Source: Candidatus Magnetobacterium casense
GTDB taxonomy: Bacteria; Nitrospirota; Thermodesulfovibrionia; Thermodesulfovibrionales; Magnetobacteriaceae
Length of the DNA: 46,643 bases
Direction of reading: 5' to 3'
Assembly: GCF_000714715.1 (NCBI RefSeq)
Contig: NZ_JMFO01000024.1
Location: 1 to 46,643 of the forward strand
This document shows positions 1 through 7,205 of this stretch, in pieces. How positions within the stretch are numbered: position 1 is the first letter of the stretch; the number at the start of each line of letters is the position of its first letter. A program made the position numbers and the translations under genes. The notes under the pieces were generated by a model. It was not told where the DNA came from, did no database searches, and worked only from the letters and a program-made list of their open reading frames with translations.

Positions 1-2
1 TA

Positions 3-683
3 GCCCACATTGAGATGCAATCGTCAAACGACAGCGATATGTTGGGGCGTATGTATCTCTATTCCGGGTTCATATACAATCAGTACAAGAAGTTACCGTT
101 ACAGATTGTCTTGTATATCGGTAATAAGCCGTTAAACATGAAAAGCAGTATGAAGTTTAAACGAATAAAGTATTCCTACGAATTGATAGACGCCCGTACT
201 CTTGATGGCAACCAACTCATTGACAGTGATGACCCTGATGATATTATATTGGCTATTCTGTGCAGGTTCGACGATGCCGATGTTACGATAAAGAGGATTC
301 TTGCTAAACTCTACCGGTTACAACCCAGAAAAAGGGAGAATTATATAAGGAAATTTCTATATCTTGCCGGATTAAGAAATCTGGCCGCCAAGGTAAAACA
401 GGAGGTACTGAACATGCCGATAACAATTGATTTGGATGAATACGAGTTCTTTAAGGATATATTTACAAAGGGTGAACTCAAAGGAAGACAGGAAGGCATT
501 TTGGAAGGCGAACTCAAAGGGATAGAAGGGATGCTTGAAATCAAGTATGGTCCGGAGGGACTGGAGCTTATGGATATGCTCAGGGGCATTGATAAGGTCG
601 ATAGACTTGATGAATTCAGGGCGCTTATCAAGAGGTCCACGTCGGTAGCCCAGTTGAGATTGTACCTGCAGGGTAATGCTTGA
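3..683 (+). CDS. Rpn-family (PD-(D/E)XK) nuclease, 5' end outside window
   Basis: The frame is open to the left edge (codons for Ala-His-Ile-Glu precede the first ATG at 15), so this is the C-terminal part of a longer gene. The first visible residues, HIEMQSSND, match the E-x-Q half of the PD-(D/E)XK active site of the Rpn/YhgA-like recombination-promoting nuclease (putative transposase) family, which normally reads HIEFQS. The following NKPLNMKSS stretch and the repetitive C-terminal part (LKGRQEGILEGELKG) are also typical. The N-terminal catalytic Asp half lies outside. These proteins are thought to cut DNA in recombination and often occur in many genomic copies. An N-terminal fragment of the same family lies at 22960-23157. 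ATG 15 is therefore not the true start. Family assignment is firm; the biological role is not. Confidence 0.82.
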   Translation, partial: AHIEMQSSNDSDMLGRMYLYSGFIYNQYKKLPLQIVLYIGNKPLNMKSSMKFKRIKYSYELIDARTLDGNQLIDSDDPDDIILAILCRFDDADVTIKRILAKLYRLQPRKRENYIRKFLYLAGLRNLAAKVKQEVLNMPITIDLDEYEFFKDIFTKGELKGRQEGILEGELKGIEGMLEIKYGPEGLELMDMLRGIDKVDRLDEFRALIKRSTSVAQLRLYLQGNA

Positions 684-771
684 ACTTGCCGTTGAACAAC
701 GTCTGCCGCAGCTACAGGTTTAAATACGATTCTGCGATGATCGTAAAGAATGTGAAGAAGGAGGTTTTTTT

Positions 772-858
772 ATGCGGTTGAGAGATTATTTTCAGCCTGA
801 TATGCCAGGATATTCCAGTTTTGGCGCAGGTCTTGCTATATATATATATATATATTAA
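772..858 (+). CDS. Putative 28-residue leader or remnant peptide ending in an Ile-Tyr run
   Basis: ATG at 772 follows AAGGAGG by seven bases, the best ribosome-binding site in the area. The peptide begins MRLRDYFQPDMPGY and ends in alternating Ile/Tyr codons read from a TA dinucleotide run, closed by TAA at 856-858. I do not recognise it. It could be the truncated start of a lost gene or a leader peptide for the S74-domain gene 190 bases downstream. Loss of two TA units would put it in the same frame as that downstream gene with no stop between, so slippage could in principle create a fusion. Whether it is translated is unknown. Confidence 0.3.
   Translation: MRLRDYFQPDMPGYSSFGAGLAIYIYIY
837..855. 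repeat. TA dinucleotide microsatellite
   Basis: Nine and a half uninterrupted TA units, 19 bases. Runs of this length are prone to slipped-strand mispairing. It lies inside the short ORF 772-858 and upstream of a surface-protein gene, the setting in which phase-variable repeats occur, but nothing here proves variation. Confidence 0.9.
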
Positions 859-1045
859 CGCACCTTCAGCAACATTAACACCCCCTAGTTTTTTTCTTTT
901 CCACGGTATTTTTGCGTTTAATTGGACTATCACTTATCAACGTCATTGTTGTATCTTGTCCGGCCTTTTTCATCAACGAAGTAGCAATCAAAGGGCACTC
1001 ACGCATTTTGCGTGCAAATTAAACACAGTTCGGAGGTACTTTAAG

Positions 1046-1963
1046 ATGAGGTTTAGTAACACAGGTTTAAAGAAAGTAGTTGGGGCTAACGTAGCGCTTG
1101 TTGCGTTGCTGTTTTTGACGTTGTCGGCATACGCGGGGTCGGTGCCAAACGTGTTCACGTCGGGGACGGTTGCCAAGTCCAGTGAGGTCAACGCCAACTT
1201 TAGCTATCTGGGGGAGAGGTGCTGGGATAAGTCGGGGAGTAATTTGTTTTACAGCGGTGGGAATGTTGGGGTTGGAACAAGTAGTCCAGGCGCAGCATTT
1301 GAAGTTGGCGGAGTGGTTAGAATACATACAGAAGCAGGCCATTCTGACACAACCCGTTTGTTAGAATTACTACCCCAAGATAGTTCTACTAATGAAGGAG
1401 GTCAATTGCTTTTTAAGGGTGTATCGAATAATGCTGACTGGACAATTGATACTATTAATGGTTATTTACGTATTTTTGAACCGTATCCATCTAGAGAGTT
1501 GGATAAAATTAGGAATGGAATACTGATTTATGTTCAAGAAGCAATAGGAGGGACCATTCCAGCTAAAGTTATTGCCATTGCCAATAATGGTAACTTAGGC
1601 ATCGGCACAATGACCCCATCCTATCCCATCCACATGGGCAGCGGTGCCTACGTAACCACAGGCGGTGTATGGACTAACGCCTCAAGCCGCGAGTACAAGA
1701 AAGACATCCAGAGCCTTACATCCGAAGACGCTATGCTTGCGTTTAACAAACTTGAGCCGGTTTCCTTCAAGTACAAGACCGACGACGAACACCACATCGG
1801 CTTCATCGCAGAGGACGTCCCAGACATCGTGGCCACACAGGATCGCAAGGGCCTAAGCCCGATGGACATGGTCGCAATACTGACCAAGGTCGTACAGGAA
1901 CAGCAGAAGACTATCGCTGAATTATCGGACAGGGTGAAGTCGCTTGAACATCAAACCAAGTGA
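1046..1963 (+). CDS. Secreted protein with C-terminal S74 intramolecular chaperone domain
   Basis: The chosen start is ATG 1046, because CGGAGGT lies just upstream and the product then begins with a signal peptide (MRFSNTGLKK, hydrophobic core, cleavage near AYA/GS at residues 28-30). The frame stays open upstream to 821, but those residues are not credible. Total 305 residues. The N-terminal part after the signal has short GNVGVGTSSP and GNLGIGTMTP motifs typical of S74 proteins. Residues about 212-305 form the peptidase S74/endosialidase chaperone domain: SSREYKKDI carries the cleavage-site Ser, followed by LEPVSFKYK, HIGFIAEDV and a terminal coiled coil (VVQEQQKTIAEL). The family assembles trimeric fibres and then cuts itself off; it is best known from phage tail spikes but also occurs in bacterial surface proteins. 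The middle third (about 1290-1600) is visibly more AT-rich than both flanks. It is probably co-transcribed with the FG-GAP gene 18 bases downstream. Confidence 0.85.
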   Translation: MRFSNTGLKKVVGANVALVALLFLTLSAYAGSVPNVFTSGTVAKSSEVNANFSYLGERCWDKSGSNLFYSGGNVGVGTSSPGAAFEVGGVVRIHTEAGHSDTTRLLELLPQDSSTNEGGQLLFKGVSNNADWTIDTINGYLRIFEPYPSRELDKIRNGILIYVQEAIGGTIPAKVIAIANNGNLGIGTMTPSYPIHMGSGAYVTTGGVWTNASSREYKKDIQSLTSEDAMLAFNKLEPVSFKYKTDDEHHIGFIAEDVPDIVATQDRKGLSPMDMVAILTKVVQEQQKTIAELSDRVKSLEHQTK

Positions 1964-1981
1964 CATAATGGAGACGACAGG

Positions 1982-2977
1982 ATGAGAAGAATTGTCTTAA
2001 CACTAATGATAATGCTGATGGCGTCATCGACATGGGCAATCAGCACGTGGGACGGCATGACGTGGGATGCGGGCTATTGGGACGTTTCACCGACAGCAAC
2101 ACCAACGCCGACTCCGACTCCCACACCAACGCCCACAGTGACACCTACGCCCACACCAACGGCTACAGCAACGCCGACGGCAACACCAACTGCAACACCC
2201 ATCCCAACCACAACTCCAACGCCGGTAACGCTGACGGTCACAAAACAGGGTACCGGGGATGGCGCTATAACAACATCAACGGGCAGCCTCAACTGGAGCG
2301 GCAACACCGGTACCGCCCTGTATGCTCTTAACACACAGGTGATAGTCACTGCGGTGGCGGACAACGCCTCAATGTTTAACGGCTGGACTGGATGCGACGT
2401 AAACATCGGTAATCAGTGTACGGTAAACATGACGGCAACAAGAAGCATTACCGCCGAGTTTAACGGTGTATGCAAGAAGACGAAGAAGGATTTTGACGGC
2501 GACGGCAAGACCGACATCCTCTGGCAGAGCAAGGACACCGGTGACGTCTACGCGTGGCTCATGGACGGTGTCAAGATACAGGGAAGCAGCGGCTTTGTGG
2601 CCAAGGGGATACCGTCTCAGTGGCAGATCAGGTCAATCGCCGACTACGATGGCGACGGCAGGAGCGACGTACACCTCCAGGACGTTGATACCGGCAAGAT
2701 ATACGTCTGGTTGATGGACGGCATAAAGATCAAGGGCGGCGATTTCGTTAAGCCCAAGGGCGGTGCCGATCAGTCAGCGGGTGTGTCAGTGTTCGGTTTC
2801 GGCGCTGATACCTGGCGCGTGAAGTCGGTCGGAGACTACAACGGCGACGGCATGAACGACATGCTCTGGCAGGATGGTTCAACCGGCGACGTCTACATCT
2901 GGTTCATGGACGGCACGACGATTAACTCCGGAGGCTATGCCGATCAGGGTGTCCCAAGCGACTGGAGCATTTACTAA
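1982..2977 (+). CDS. Secreted FG-GAP/VCBS-repeat protein with Thr-Pro linker
   Basis: 331 residues. A signal peptide (about 1-19, ending STWA) is followed by a 45-residue Thr-Pro/Thr-Ala linker (about 36-82). Next is a divergent InlB-B-type/Big-like module (VTKQGTGDGAITTS ... NGWTGCDVNIGNQCTVNMTATRSITAEF) with two Cys likely to pair. The C-terminal half has three FG-GAP-like repeats with calcium-binding-type D-x-D-G-D-G loops (DFDGDGKTDILWQ, DYDGDGRSDVHLQ, DYNGDGMNDMLWQ), each followed by W-x-MDG. It is likely an extracellular, Ca-binding, beta-propeller-type surface protein; the ligand is unknown. It begins 18 bases after the S74 gene, so the two probably form an operon. A related but broken gene lies at 44435-45295. 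Confidence 0.85.
   Translation: MRRIVLTLMIMLMASSTWAISTWDGMTWDAGYWDVSPTATPTPTPTPTPTPTVTPTPTPTATATPTATPTATPIPTTTPTPVTLTVTKQGTGDGAITTSTGSLNWSGNTGTALYALNTQVIVTAVADNASMFNGWTGCDVNIGNQCTVNMTATRSITAEFNGVCKKTKKDFDGDGKTDILWQSKDTGDVYAWLMDGVKIQGSSGFVAKGIPSQWQIRSIADYDGDGRSDVHLQDVDTGKIYVWLMDGIKIKGGDFVKPKGGADQSAGVSVFGFGADTWRVKSVGDYNGDGMNDMLWQDGSTGDVYIWFMDGTTINSGGYADQGVPSDWSIY
2089..2225 (+). repeat. Low-complexity Thr-Pro coding repeat
   Basis: Degenerate six-base units of the form AC-N-CC-N encode the Thr-Pro linker of the FG-GAP protein. The antisense strand reads as a long Val-Gly ORF, which is an artefact of this repeat. Confidence 0.85.
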
Positions 2978-2985
2978 CACACGGG

Positions 2986-3061
2986 GAGAGAAAGAAGGGG
3001 AGCGGTTTACGGCAGGGGCGGATGCGACAGTTGAGCCAGGGGTGGCTCGCCCCTTGACCGA
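2986..3061. repeat. GC-rich palindromic repeat, copy 1
   Basis: It starts with AGAAAGAAGGGGAGCGGTTT and ends with GGGGTGGCTCGCCCCTTGACC, sharing both ends with the copy at 44288-44352. It lies between the FG-GAP gene and the transglycosylase gene. Its terminal TTGACC serves as a plausible -35 element (see promoter 3054-3083). Confidence 0.75.
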
Positions 3062-3083
3062 ACGATATCATGACCTGTATAAT
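3054..3083 (+). promoter_or_regulatory. Candidate sigma-70 promoter partly supplied by a repeat
   Basis: TTGACC (3054-3059), an 18-base spacer, then a perfect TATAAT (3078-3083). Transcription would start near 3090, ahead of the transglycosylase gene. The -35 box is the conserved end of repeat copy 1. Confidence 0.5.
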
Positions 3084-3143
3084 CTATGCTTTAGGATATA
3101 TAGGAAATGGAATATAATTTATGAAACATAGGATTGAGAATAA

Positions 3144-3231
3144 TGGGGTCAAGGTGGCTGGCCCCCTTGCAGGGAGTTCTAAAGGGGGGCGGATGGGGTG
3201 GGGCATCCCGGCCACAAAACGCCCCTTTCTT
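3144..3231. repeat. GC-rich palindromic repeat, copy 2 (inside transglycosylase 5' end)
   Basis: Begins GGGGTCAAGGTGGCTGGCCC and ends GGCCACAAAACGCCCC followed by TTTCTTTC. Its reverse complement matches copy 3 (5199-5276) at both ends, so the two copies flank the transglycosylase gene as an inverted pair. Confidence 0.75.
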
Positions 3232-5193
3232 TCTTTTCTTTTTCTCTTGCTTTTGCTCTTGTCCTCAGCGGGCCAGATGTGGGCGCTGCCTGGTGCCTAC
3301 GAGCACCTCAAAGGCGGCAAGACCGCCCTGGACAACAGGGACTACGCCGGGGCGATCAAGCAGTTGAGCCTGTTCCTGGAAACGCCTGTGCTCTTGGAGG
3401 ACTATGCGCTGTTGTGGCGGGCAAAGGGGTATACCGGTGCAGGACAACCTGAGGCGGCCCTCAAGGACATCCTGCACCTCAAGGAATCCTATCCCAATTC
3501 CCCGCTGTACAAGGACACCCTGATGATGGAAATTAGCACGCAGAGACAGCTCAACCCTGAGCGGGCATTGTCGCTGTCCGAACTCTACCTCAAAAAACAC
3601 CCCGACGACAACAGGATCAGGTTTTCGTATGCCAACATGCTAACGGAAGACGGCAAGGAGACCGAGGCCCAGGCGCAGTTTAAACGGATATGCCTCAGCG
3701 CAGGATATGCCTCCGAGGAATCGTGTGACAAGATCAACGCCGGCAAGTTTGATCTTGGCGATCTGGTTACGCGGGCAAAAAACCTTATGAAAAAACACCA
3801 CTACTCCGAGGCCGAAGCGCTGCTAAGACGCGCCCTTGAAAAGTCTCCCGGGACGCTCAGGGAGCAGATACTCAATGACATCGCCATATCGCTCTTCAGA
3901 CAGAAGAGTTACAATGAGTCTGCCGAGCTGTTCCACAAGCTAGGCAATGCCTACTATGAGGCACGCAGCCTGTACCGTTCCGGTCAGTTTGCCAGGTTCA
4001 ACGCAAAGGTCGATACCCTGGATGCCAACAAGGACGAAAAATCCGCCGAACTCGTACTCATAAAGGGACTGTACTACCGGCGTCAGGGCAACACGGCCAA
4101 GGCGCTGAAGATATTTGACTCCCTCAAGGAAAACCGATTCCTGAAGGAAGAGAGCCTGTGGCACATTGCCTGGGCACACTACCTCACGGGTGACTATGAA
4201 GAGGCCGTCGAGGGCTTTAAGTTGCTGTATAACAACTACGGAGATCAGCGATACCTCTACTGGATGGCTCGTACGCTTGAGCTGATGAATAAAGATGCCA
4301 CGGAGCTGTATGAAAAGCTTACCAGAAAAGGCGATTACTACAGTCTGTTGGCCTATTACAAGCTGGGTCGGCAGCCTGAGCTTATAGAGCTGGTGGAGAT
4401 CAAGCACACGGTTAGATTAAATGGCAATCCAGCCACCGGCAAGGAGCACGAGGAGTTGAGGCGTCTGGCGGTCCTCCTTGATCTCAACATCGAGGATGCC
4501 ATCAGGAACGAAAGCCTCCACATTATACGAAATGCCACCAGTTACGACAACGATATGATGCTTGAGGCCGGCATGATGCTAAATGAGGCCCACATGTATC
4601 GTCACTCCGTGCTGTTGGCGGGCAAACTTCCATACAGCCGTAAGGTGCACAGACTCCTCTACCCGTATGCCTACAGGGACATCGTGGATGAGGCCTCGCG
4701 GCGCAACTCAATAAATCCGCTGCTGATACTGTCGCTGATGCGTGAGGAGAGCCGATTTCAGGACGATGCCTTTTCTCCGGCGGGGGCCATAGGGTTGATG
4801 CAGTTGATGCCTTCCACGGCGGCCAAGTACAGCGCCAGGCCAGGAGCGTCCTGGAGCGGTAAAGAAATAGGTGAGCGGATTGCCGACAAACGCGACATCT
4901 TTAACGTGAGGAAGAACATCCTCATTGGCAGCTACTATCTCGCGCAGTTGGTGGGTGATTCCGGTTGTGTGCCAATAGCGCTTGCTTCCTACAATGCCGG
5001 GGAGGCTGCGGTTGATAAGTGGCTCAAAGACGGCAAGTACAAGAATATAGACGAGTTCGTCGAAGACATCCCCTACGACGAAACCAAAAACTACGTAAAG
5101 CGCGTCCTCAAGACGTACTTTCAATACACCAAAGCCGCCAATCCCGACAACGCCGCTGTAAGTTTCGTGCTCAACTGCTCACTTACAAGGTGA
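3193..5193 (+). CDS. slt: Soluble lytic murein transglycosylase (Slt70-like), periplasmic
   Basis: Cleaves the MurNAc-GlcNAc bond of peptidoglycan in the periplasm with formation of 1,6-anhydroMurNAc. The frame opens at ATG 3121, but residues 1-24 of that longest form are encoded by an inserted GC-rich repeat and would give an implausibly long n-region. ATG 3193 (AAGGGGGGCGG just upstream) gives a normal signal peptide ending SSAGQMWA, hence the start chosen. The middle has TPR-like helical repeats (YLKKHPDDNRIRFSYANML; SEAEALLRRALEKSP). The C-terminal SLT domain has the catalytic Glu in LMREESRF, then GAIGLMQLMPSTA, PIALASYNAGEAAV and YVKRVLKTY, all standard motifs. The 666-residue length suits Slt70. 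It is flanked by inverted repeat copies 2 and 3. The function call is firm; the start is the only doubt. Confidence 0.9.
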   Translation: MGWGIPATKRPFLSFLFLLLLLLSSAGQMWALPGAYEHLKGGKTALDNRDYAGAIKQLSLFLETPVLLEDYALLWRAKGYTGAGQPEAALKDILHLKESYPNSPLYKDTLMMEISTQRQLNPERALSLSELYLKKHPDDNRIRFSYANMLTEDGKETEAQAQFKRICLSAGYASEESCDKINAGKFDLGDLVTRAKNLMKKHHYSEAEALLRRALEKSPGTLREQILNDIAISLFRQKSYNESAELFHKLGNAYYEARSLYRSGQFARFNAKVDTLDANKDEKSAELVLIKGLYYRRQGNTAKALKIFDSLKENRFLKEESLWHIAWAHYLTGDYEEAVEGFKLLYNNYGDQRYLYWMARTLELMNKDATELYEKLTRKGDYYSLLAYYKLGRQPELIELVEIKHTVRLNGNPATGKEHEELRRLAVLLDLNIEDAIRNESLHIIRNATSYDNDMMLEAGMMLNEAHMYRHSVLLAGKLPYSRKVHRLLYPYAYRDIVDEASRRNSINPLLILSLMREESRFQDDAFSPAGAIGLMQLMPSTAAKYSARPGASWSGKEIGERIADKRDIFNVRKNILIGSYYLAQLVGDSGCVPIALASYNAGEAAVDKWLKDGKYKNIDEFVEDIPYDETKNYVKRVLKTYFQYTKAANPDNAAVSFVLNCSLTR

Positions 5194-5198
5194 AGGCA

Positions 5199-5276
5199 GG
5201 AAGAAGGGGGCGTTTTGTGGCCGGGGCGGGTGCGAGCCGCACTGGCATAAAAGGGGCCAGCCCCCTTGATCCCATA
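5199..5276. repeat. GC-rich palindromic repeat, copy 3 (inverted relative to copy 2)
   Basis: Runs from GAAGAAGGGGGCGTTTTGTG to AGCCCCCTTGATCCCATAAA. Its reverse complement carries the same ends as copy 2. It starts six bases after the transglycosylase stop codon, where its palindromes could also act as a transcript end. Confidence 0.75.
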
Positions 5277-5351
5277 AAAACACCACGTCTGTTGTATTTA
5301 ATCCGAGCGATGAGACCACACCAGACTGGAGTGCTACCTAATTTTTTTATC

Positions 5352-5380
5352 TTGACAATCCTATCACTTTATTGTATCCT
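5352..5380 (+). promoter_or_regulatory. Candidate sigma-70 promoter of the chemoreceptor gene
   Basis: TTGACA (5352-5357), a 17-base spacer, then TATCCT (5375-5380). Transcription would start near 5387, giving a leader of about 175 bases that contains the double-hairpin element. Confidence 0.5.
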
Positions 5381-5448
5381 AACTCAAGTATTTAGTAAAG
5401 CAATGTATATGCCATTGTTAAGTTTTATTTTTCGAAAACTCGAGAAAA

Positions 5449-5520
5449 TGGATTCTCGCTTTTGTGAGAATAACAATAAATGGCGTAGTTCTATGTCATT
5501 TCTGCGTAAGCAGGAATCCA
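5449..5520. repeat. Double-hairpin intergenic repeat, copy 1 (degenerate)
   Basis: TGGATTCTCGC/GTGAGAAT and TCATTTCTGC/GCAGGAATCCA form two hairpins in opposite orientation, so the whole element is an inverted repeat beginning TGGATTC and ending GAATCCA. The same structure with better pairing lies at 25455-25530. It resembles small non-autonomous repeats (dRS3/CREE-like, MITE-like) common between bacterial genes. Confidence 0.7.
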
Positions 5521-5561
5521 GAAAGTTCAAAACGATATATAAAGATTAAAGGGGCATTAAC

Positions 5562-7199
5562 ATGAAGATAAAAAGATTCAGGGACTGGTCACTGTTTTGG
5601 AAGGGTATAAGTATATCAATAGCAACGTTGCTGATCGTATTGATTGCTATTGTGTTCTATTTCATACCGCTTATGAAAAAAAACATGGTTGATGAAAAAC
5701 TCAACTCCCTCAGGAATCTAACAGACATCGCCTACGCCCTCATGGTTGAGTACAACGAACGTGCCAATAAGGGCGAATTTACTCAGGAGGAGGCGCAAAA
5801 CAGGGCAAAGGCACGTATCCGCAACATCAGGTATATGGAGAAAGAATACTTTTGGATAAACGACATGCAGCCAAAGATGATCATGCACCCCATCAAGCCC
5901 GAACTCGACGGCAAGGACCTCTCCGACAACAAGGACCCAAACGGCAAGCGTCTGTTCATTGAGTTTGTCAAGGTTTGTAAGAAGGATGGCGCAGGATATG
6001 TCAACTACATGTGGTCTAAGCCTGGGTCGCAAAAGCCGGTGCCAAAGCTGTCGTACGTTAGGCTGTTTAAGCCCTGGGACTGGATCGTCGGGACAGGCGT
6101 TTACATTGACAACATAGACAGACAGATGAATGCACTGAAGATACAGATATTTATTGGCACGCTTGTATGTTTTGGAATTATAATCGGGCTTTCCCTGTTT
6201 ATTGCGCGTATTAACACGCTACCCATTGTCAGGGGCATGGAGACCATGAGGCAAGTCTCAGACGGTGACCTTACCATTGACATAGCGGTTGACAGCACGG
6301 ATGAGATCGGTCACCTGCTGCTTGCCATCAGTGAGATGGTCCATAGGCTCAGGGATATGATAGCTACGATCAAGATATCAGCCGATGGCATAGCAACCTC
6401 CAGTGAGGAGTTAAGCGCCAACTCAAGGCAGATATCCGGGGGGATTTCCGAGCAGGCAGGCAGAGCGGCTCAGATCGCCACGGCATCGACAGAGATGTCG
6501 CAGACGGCATCGGATATTGCCCAGAACACATCATTTATATCAGAGTCGGTAGTAACCACGGCAAAGGTTGCCTCCGAGGGTGCAGCCATCGTGCATCAAT
6601 CCGTTGACATGGTCCGGGCAATTGCCGGTACCGTACAGGAGTCTTCTCAGTTTGTGACCTCCCTGGGTGAGCGATCAATGAAGATAGGTGATATCATAAG
6701 CGTCATCAATGATATCGCAGACCAGACAAACCTGCTTGCCCTCAACGCCGCCATAGAGGCCGCAAGGGCAGGGGAACAGGGCAGGGGCTTTGCAGTGGTG
6801 GCCGATGAGGTGAGAAAGCTCGCCGAACGCACATCCAAGGCCACATCCGAAATAAGCGAAATGATCGGAAGTATACAAAAAGAGGTCAAGGCCACGGTCA
6901 ACTCCATGAACGAAGTCACGGAAAAGGTCAATACGGGAGTAACTCACGTTACCAAGGCAGGAGACTCACTAAGGGATATCGTCCAGAACGTCGATAACCT
7001 CCAGGGACTTGTCCAGAGCATAGCCACTGCCACTGAGGAGATGTCATCGGTGTCAGATACCATACAGAAGGACATTGAGGCCGTGGCAAATATCTCCAAT
7101 GAGGCATCGGCAGGGTCAGGGCAGATTGCACAGTCTGCCGCAGACCTGGCACAGTTATCTATAGACCTCCAGCAGATCATAGCCCATTTTAAGGTCTAA
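5562..7199 (+). CDS. Methyl-accepting chemotaxis protein with single Cache sensor domain
   Basis: A 545-residue inner-membrane chemoreceptor. TM1 is about residues 13-35. The periplasmic part (about 40-190) is an sCache_2-type sensor with the typical [30 protein letters not shown] and [16 protein letters not shown] motifs, which usually bind small organic acids. TM2 is about 192-212, followed by HAMP (about 213-266) and the signalling domain. The highly conserved hairpin tip ([20 protein letters not shown], then [18 protein letters not shown]) lies at about residues 386-424. It would control a CheA kinase not encoded here. No C-terminal CheR-tethering pentapeptide is present. The start is ATG 5562 after AAAGGGG. 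It is followed within seven bases by a diguanylate cyclase gene, so the two are probably co-transcribed and may share a signal. Confidence 0.93.
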   Translation: MKIKRFRDWSLFWKGISISIATLLIVLIAIVFYFIPLMKKNMVDEKLNSLRNLTDIAYALMVEYNERANKGEFTQEEAQNRAKARIRNIRYMEKEYFWINDMQPKMIMHPIKPELDGKDLSDNKDPNGKRLFIEFVKVCKKDGAGYVNYMWSKPGSQKPVPKLSYVRLFKPWDWIVGTGVYIDNIDRQMNALKIQIFIGTLVCFGIIIGLSLFIARINTLPIVRGMETMRQVSDGDLTIDIAVDSTDEIGHLLLAISEMVHRLRDMIATIKISADGIATSSEELSANSRQISGGISEQAGRAAQIATASTEMSQTASDIAQNTSFISESVVTTAKVASEGAAIVHQSVDMVRAIAGTVQESSQFVTSLGERSMKIGDIISVINDIADQTNLLALNAAIEAARAGEQGRGFAVVADEVRKLAERTSKATSEISEMIGSIQKEVKATVNSMNEVTEKVNTGVTHVTKAGDSLRDIVQNVDNLQGLVQSIATATEEMSSVSDTIQKDIEAVANISNEASAGSGQIAQSAADLAQLSIDLQQIIAHFKV

Positions 7200-7205
7200 A
7201 ACGCA

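Larger units (their letters stand above)
684..1045. other. Intergenic region with short leader ORF and TA microsatellite
   Basis: This 362-base gap holds no full-size gene. It contains a perfect Shine-Dalgarno sequence (AAGGAGG at about 758-764) followed by the short ORF 772-858 and an uninterrupted TA run at 837-855. The last 25 bases lead into the ribosome-binding site (CGGAGGT) of the S74-domain gene. I saw no convincing -35/-10 pair here. Confidence 0.5.
5194..5561. other. Gene-free region: repeat, promoter and double-hairpin element
   Basis: This 368-base stretch holds GC-rich repeat copy 3 (5199-5276), a candidate sigma-70 promoter (5352-5380) and a 72-base double-hairpin element (5449-5520), ending with the AAAGGGG ribosome-binding site of the chemoreceptor. 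An ORF read across it (to 5549) is not credible. Confidence 0.6.

Noticed and set aside
2074..2406. Antisense ORF rich in Val-Gly
   Set aside because: It is the complement of the Thr-Pro coding repeat; low-complexity artefact.
5019..5549. Long ORF overlapping the transglycosylase end and the following gap
   Set aside because: It is read out of frame through the SLT domain, then through a repeat and the double-hairpin element. No family pattern and no ribosome-binding site.
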